Source of the DNA: Mustela lutreola
Lineage: Eukaryota > Chordata > Mammalia > Carnivora > Mustelidae
Assembly: GCF_030435805.1 (NCBI RefSeq)
Contig: NC_081291.1
Coordinates: 13,725,001-13,789,000, forward strand
Length of the DNA stretch: 64,000 nucleotides
Reading direction: 5' to 3'
In this document: piece by piece, positions 59,886 to 64,000 of the stretch
Position numbering within the stretch: position 1 is the stretch's first letter
Layout: every line of letters starts with the position of its first letter
Notes under the pieces: generated by a model
The model's input: only the letters and a program-made list of their open reading frames with translations
Told to the model about the DNA's origin: nothing
Databases searched by the model: none
Program-made: the position numbers and the translations under genes

Positions 59886-59929
59886 AGGTCCCTGAACCCT
59901 TGTTCCTATGCCGCATGCCTGGCCAACTC

Positions 59930-60725
59930 CAGCTGATCTTTAATTAAGGTGTCATTCACATGCCAAATAATCCACGCTTGTAAATCGTACAGTTTGGTGG
60001 CATTTAGTGATCACAAAGCTGGGCAACCGTCGCCTCTGTCTGGTTCCAGAACATTTTCATTCCCCCAAGAGGGAACTTCAGACCCATTAAAGTCTCTCCC
60101 CCAGACCCTGGCAGCCACTAACTGGCTTTCTGTCTCTAGATTTGTCTGTTCCTGACATTTCATGTCAATGAGATCATACAACATGTGGTCTTTGGTGTCT
60201 GGCTTCTTCCACTCAACGTCTTATTTTTAAGATTCATCCAGGTTTGTCTCTTTTTATGGCCAAATAATATCCCTTTGAATGGATGGGTCGTGTTTTGTTG
60301 ACCATTTATCCAGTGGTGGACATTAAGTCATTTACACTGTTTGTCTATTGTGAGTAAGGCTGCTGAGAACATTCATATACAAGTCTTTGTGTGGACATAT
60401 GTTTTTAATTCTTTCTGGTATAAACCAAGGCATGGAAATACCAGGTCATATGGTAACTGTTTAATCTTTTGAGGATCTGCCAGACTGTTTTTCAAAGTGA
60501 CTGCACCATTTTATGGTCCCACCAGCAACAGTATATCAAAGTTGCAATTTCCCACATTGCCTCTAACCTTTCAAGGGTCTCCCTTGCTCTGGGGAAGAGT
60601 CCAGTCTCCCGGGTGCTGCCATCCTGAAGGCTCTTTTCCTTCCATGGTGATTGGTTGTTTCCAGTCTGTGTCTTGCTTCCATGCTTTTACTCCTGCTGTC
60701 CCTTGCCAGCATTCTTATTGGGAAT
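59930..60725 (-). repeat. Old L1M 3' region split by the 146-bp copy
   Basis: AAGGTGTCATTCACATGCCA, CTGGTTCCAGAACATTTTCA, CTGACATTTCATGTCAATGA and GTCCCACCAGCAACAGTAT. It stops at CCCACA (60556) and resumes at TTGCCAGCATTCTTATTGGG (60703). Confidence 0.85.
60557..60702 (+). repeat. 146-bp duplicated segment, copy 2 (inserted)
   Basis: 145 of 146 bases match copy 1; the difference is C to T at a CpG (CCCTCGCTC versus CCCTTGCTC). It interrupts the L1M and is followed by TTGCC, the same 5 bp with which it starts. Confidence 0.9.
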
Positions 60726-60949
60726 ATCTATTACAGACAAGACATGGCCAGCACATGGACCTGAGTCTTCTCCCCAACCAGCTTCTCTGGCTCAGTTAAC
60801 GCTCCACGTGCATCCAATTAAGCTAGCAACTCGGGACTCAGTCCTGATTCCTCTTTTTTGTCATGTCCCAAGGCTCATAATCGGAAAGGACCAAGAACTC
60901 TGCCTCCAAGACACACTGAACCCACCGAACCAACCAGCACTAGATTTCT

Positions 60950-61525
60950 CTAGCCCACTAAATGGGCTCCTAGCTGGCCTCCCTGCTTCCATACCTTCTT
61001 TCACAATCCCTTCACCGAGTAGCCACAGTGATTTTTAAAAAACGGATCCTAGTCACTCCCCTACTCAAAGCCCTCCAGAGGTTCCCCTAAGATCAGTTTT
61101 CCAGTCTCACCTTTCCTGTCTGGCCTGGGTGGTCAGCCTCCAGTTACACGTGTCTGCCTTCTGCTCGTTCCCGCCTTGCGGCTCTAGTCTCCTTGTGCCT
61201 CTGTTGGAGACGCTCTTCCTCCAAATACACAACTGTGTCCTTCCTGCCATTCAGGCTTCCATGTAAATGTCGTTTCATTCACCTCCCGATCTCTACAGCC
61301 CCCAGTCACCTTCTCTCCCGTCACCCTATAGTATCTCCATTATTGTGCTGGTTTTTTTCTTGTGTTTATGTGGCTTACCAGTTCATTGACTTCTCCAGGA
61401 GGGTACGAGCTAGGAGAGGGCAGGGACTGCTGCCCTCAGGGGCTCATTCAGATGAAGGACAGCATTGGGCACAGGTGGAGCTTGGGAAATGGTTTTCTGA
61501 ATGAACGAATGAATGAATGAATGGT
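60950..61525 (+). repeat. Long L2 3' copy
   Basis: GCTGGCCTCCCTGCTTCC, CTACTCAAAGCCCTCCAGAG, TCTAGTCTCCTTGTGCCTC and AGAGGGCAGGGACTGCTGCC, ending in ATGAATGAATGAATG, the L2 3' end. Confidence 0.85.
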
Positions 61526-61860
61526 TGAAGAAAGCATTGCACTCCCCGAGCTTCAGTTTCTCCAGGTGTGAAATGGGAGCATCTGAGGGAAGGCTCAGGT
61601 GTATTGTGATGGTGATTGAGGGCACGTGGAGCCCTGGTGAGCAGGACAGCTCCTTATATGTGTAAAGTATCAGCATTGTGGGAACCAGGACATCAGAGCA
61701 AAAGCCTCTGGTCCTGATTTCTGCTGAAGCAAAGGGTGCTAAATAATAAAACTCGCCTGAACAACACTTTGCGGGTCGGCCTGTATAATTTGTCTATAGC
61801 ACCTTCATTCACTGCCCTCAATTGTACTGTTTAAGGGACCCCATGGGAACCCACCAGATT

Positions 61861-62050
61861 TTTTTTTTTTTTTAGATTTTATTTATTTGACAGACAGAGA
61901 TCACAAGTGGGCAGAGAGGCAGGCAGAGAGAGAGGAGGAAGCAAGCTCCCTGCTGAGCAGAGCACCTGATGCAGGGCTCAATCCTAGGACCCTGGGATCA
62001 TGACCTGAGGCAAAGGCAGAGGCTTCAACCCTGAGCCACCCAGGCGCCCC
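61861..62050 (-). repeat. CAN-SINE with perfect 13-bp target duplication
   Basis: AACCCACCAGATT at 61848-61860 and 62051-62063. Confidence 0.95.
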
Positions 62051-62416
62051 AACCCACCAGATTCTTAACAACACAGCATCCACATGATGCTTGCCTTCCC
62101 TTCCCAATCTGATATCCCACCTTCTGCCCTCTGCCCTCTGCTACCCCTTAACCACTGAGGACCAAAATTGCCTAGAAGCTTGAAAGACAAAATGTGTTCA
62201 ACATATTGGAAATGAACGAATGCAGTTACCCCTCCCTTCCCCAGGCTGGATTCAGCCCCTCCTTCTTACTTTCCAGCTACTGCAGGCAGTCAGGACTGTT
62301 TGCAGCAAATGGAGTCCTAGCCGCCAGTCTAGTGAGTAGTACTAAGATCTGGCCCATGGTCTGTGTTACTGAGGTGTCTAGCAGATAAAAGCAGTTCTTT
62401 CCTCCAAGTCTGTCTT

Positions 62417-62613
62417 TTTTTTTTTTTTTTAAAGATTTTATTTATTTATTTGAGAGAAACAGTGAGAGAGAACATGAGCAAGGAGAAGGTCAGAGGGAGA
62501 AGCAGACTCCCCATGGAGCTGGGAGCCCGATGTGGGACTCAATCCCGGGGAACCCAGGATCATGACCTGAGCCGAAGGCAGTCGTCCAACCAACTGAGCC
62601 ACCCAGGCGCCCC
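62417..62613 (-). repeat. CAN-SINE with perfect 16-bp target duplication
   Basis: CCTCCAAGTCTGTCTT at 62401-62416 and 62615-62630. Confidence 0.95.
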
Positions 62614-62752
62614 TCCTCCAAGTCTGTCTTGAACCTAGCTTCTTTTTGTGATTTTTCAGGATTAAAGGAGTGGAGCCATATTACAGAAGCAATTAGATAA
62701 CTTTGAAATATGAGAAGGGGTGTATGTGTGTGCGCAAGTGTGTATTTATGTC

Positions 62753-62935
62753 TTTTTAAAAAAAGATTTATTTATTTATTTATTTATAAAGAGAGGGTGA
62801 AAGGGGGGAGAGATTCAAGCAGACTCCCTGCTGAGCGTGGAGCCCACTTGGGGCTCCATCTCATGACCCATGAGGTCATGACCCGAGCCCAAAACGGGTC
62901 GAATGCTTAACCAACTGAGTCACTCAGGCGCCCCA
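62753..62935 (-). repeat. Older CAN-SINE
   Basis: GATTTATTTATTTATTTATT, GATTCAAGCAGACTCCCTGC and GTCACTCAGGCGCCCC. Confidence 0.9.
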
Positions 62936-62936
62936 T

Positions 62937-63131
62937 CTGTCCTTTTGTATCATGGTCACCCTAGTGGGTCTGTGAAGTGGTATCTCATAGTTTGATTTGC
63001 ATTTCCCTGGTGGCTAGTGGAGTGAACAGGACATCTTTGCATGTGGTCGTTGGCCATTTTTGTATCTTCTTTGGAGATATCTCTTAATCTATTGGAGATG
63101 TCTATTCAGAACCTTTGCCCGTTTTATTTAT
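62937..63131 (-). repeat. L1M fragment, likely continuation of 59930-60725
   Basis: TCACCCTAGTGGGTCTGTGA, TTTGATTTGCATTTCCCTGG and TTTGTATCTTCTTTGGAGAT are the next part of the same L1M 3' consensus. Confidence 0.75.
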
Positions 63132-63308
63132 TTATTTATAAAGATTTTATTTATTTGACAGAGAGATCACAAGTAGGCAGAGAGGCAGGCAGAGAGAGAG
63201 GAGGAGGCAGGCTCCCAGCTGAGCAGAGAGCCCAATGTGGGTCTTGATCCCAGGACCCTGGGATCATGACCTGAGCCGAAGGCAGAGGCTTTAACCCACT
63301 GAGCCACC
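63132..63308 (-). repeat. CAN-SINE lacking its last bases
   Basis: Minus strand; stops at ACTGAGCCACC, without CAGGCGCCCC. Confidence 0.92.
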
Positions 63309-63339
63309 AATTTGCTACTGATTTTAAAGATGTACTACC

Positions 63340-63890
63340 TATGCATGTCTCCTTGCACTTACTGAATTATCCGCCCACCTCCATAAGTGGGCCAGCTCCC
63401 CAGGCCCACCAGGCCTTCTCTTCTTTCCAGACTTCTTTGCCCATGCTATTCCCTGGAATACTCCTTCTCATCAGCCATTACACATTTGCCCCATTCTGGG
63501 CCTCTCCAAGCAAGAGCAATGATCCCCAGGGCGCATTGGCAGAAGCAATTCTGCCAAAGAACAAGTATCTTTTCAGGTCCAACTCTGTGCCTAGCTTTCC
63601 TGGCATCAGGGAGCTTTCCAAGCATCAGAGAACAAAACAAACTCTGTCCTCCTGTAGCTTATATTTTAATTAAAGAGGGAGACCAAAAAGAGCAACAAGA
63701 TAAATATCAGGCTCAGGAGCATCAAAGTCCACCAAAAGGTGCCTTCCTCCAGGAGATCTCCCATCTCTTCCCTCCATCCCACCTCGCAATCCCTTCTTAG
63801 GGACCCCAGCTCTAGGTTCCTCTCTTCGGCCCCACCCTGACACCGGTTCTGCCTGCTCCAGCCCAGGGAAGAGCTCAGGAACAGCGTGCA
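63340..63890. other. Intergenic DNA with L2/MIR-like traces
   Basis: 63380-63480 is L2-like (TTGCCCATGCTATTCCCTGG). 63570-63690 is an unclassified old repeat (ACAAAACAAACTCTGTCCTC). No gene is seen before the CpG-rich edge. Confidence 0.4.
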
Positions 63891-64000
63891 AAGAATCAAA
63901 GAGCCCCTTCGGATGCACCGCAGGGCCCTGCCGCAACTTCACTCGTGGGACTGCGCATGTGCCATAGGCGGCCGCCCGTAGGTACTGACAGCCGTGCGGC
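63890..64000. promoter_or_regulatory. Left edge of a CpG-rich promoter, probably of PGLS
   Basis: CG steps rise sharply in the last 110 bases, and an NRF1-like TGCGCATGTGC stands at 63952-63962. In human the next gene on this side is PGLS (6-phosphogluconolactonase), about 5-6 kb beyond SLC27A1. No PGLS coding sequence is inside the window. Naming PGLS is inference from synteny. Confidence 0.45.

Overview
The window looks like nuclear DNA from a carnivore, most likely a caniform and possibly a mustelid. About 50 tRNA-derived CAN-SINE pieces can be read, most on the minus strand with an oligo-T start, a TTTATTTATTT motif, a GA/GGCAGAGAGGCAG body and a CCACCCAGGCGCCCC end. They lie among carnivore-type L1 3' ends and older mammalian repeats (L1M, L2, MIR, MER5, MER58, Tigger, MaLR LTRs). 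The species itself cannot be fixed from this sequence alone.

Three protein-coding genes can be assembled exon by exon. They stand in the order and orientation I know from human 19p13.11. TMEM221 (minus, 10157 to 4754, 3 coding exons, 291 codons) encodes a four-pass membrane protein of unknown function. NXNL1 (minus, 15285 to 12496, 2 exons, 219 codons) encodes rod-derived cone viability factor. SLC27A1 (plus, coding 23633 to 55641, 12 coding exons after a probable non-coding first exon, 646 codons) encodes the fatty acid transporter and acyl-CoA synthetase FATP1. All splice junctions keep frame. PGLS is expected next on the right, and the last ~100 bases are CpG-rich with an NRF1-like site, so the window probably stops in its promoter.

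Layout: 1-3800 intergenic with repeats; 3800-10470 TMEM221 with a CpG-rich promoter; 10875-12270 an old L1M broken by three SINEs; 12496-15370 NXNL1; 15600-21640 intergenic, with a probable solitary LTR, nested MLT1/MER58/SINE, a MaLR-like LTR and a long purine tract; 22100-23800 the 5' end of SLC27A1 in GC-rich DNA; 23800-43861 a 20 kb intron packed with 28 SINE pieces and two Tigger-type transposons; 43862-45795 a tight exon cluster; 45796-51810 a second repeat-bearing intron; 51811-55641 the remaining exons; 55642-~56880 the 3' UTR; 56880-64000 intergenic with a solitary ERV-type LTR, a recent 146-bp local duplication and L2/L1M remnants.

The three genes share no pathway: TMEM221 is uncharacterised, NXNL1 acts in retina, and SLC27A1 acts in fatty-acid uptake. 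I found no undescribed multi-gene system. The unusual signals are structural: a 146-bp near-identical copy spliced into an L1, repeated SINE insertion into one target, a GC-AG intron in SLC27A1, and the intron-retention stop that gives the short NXNL1 form.
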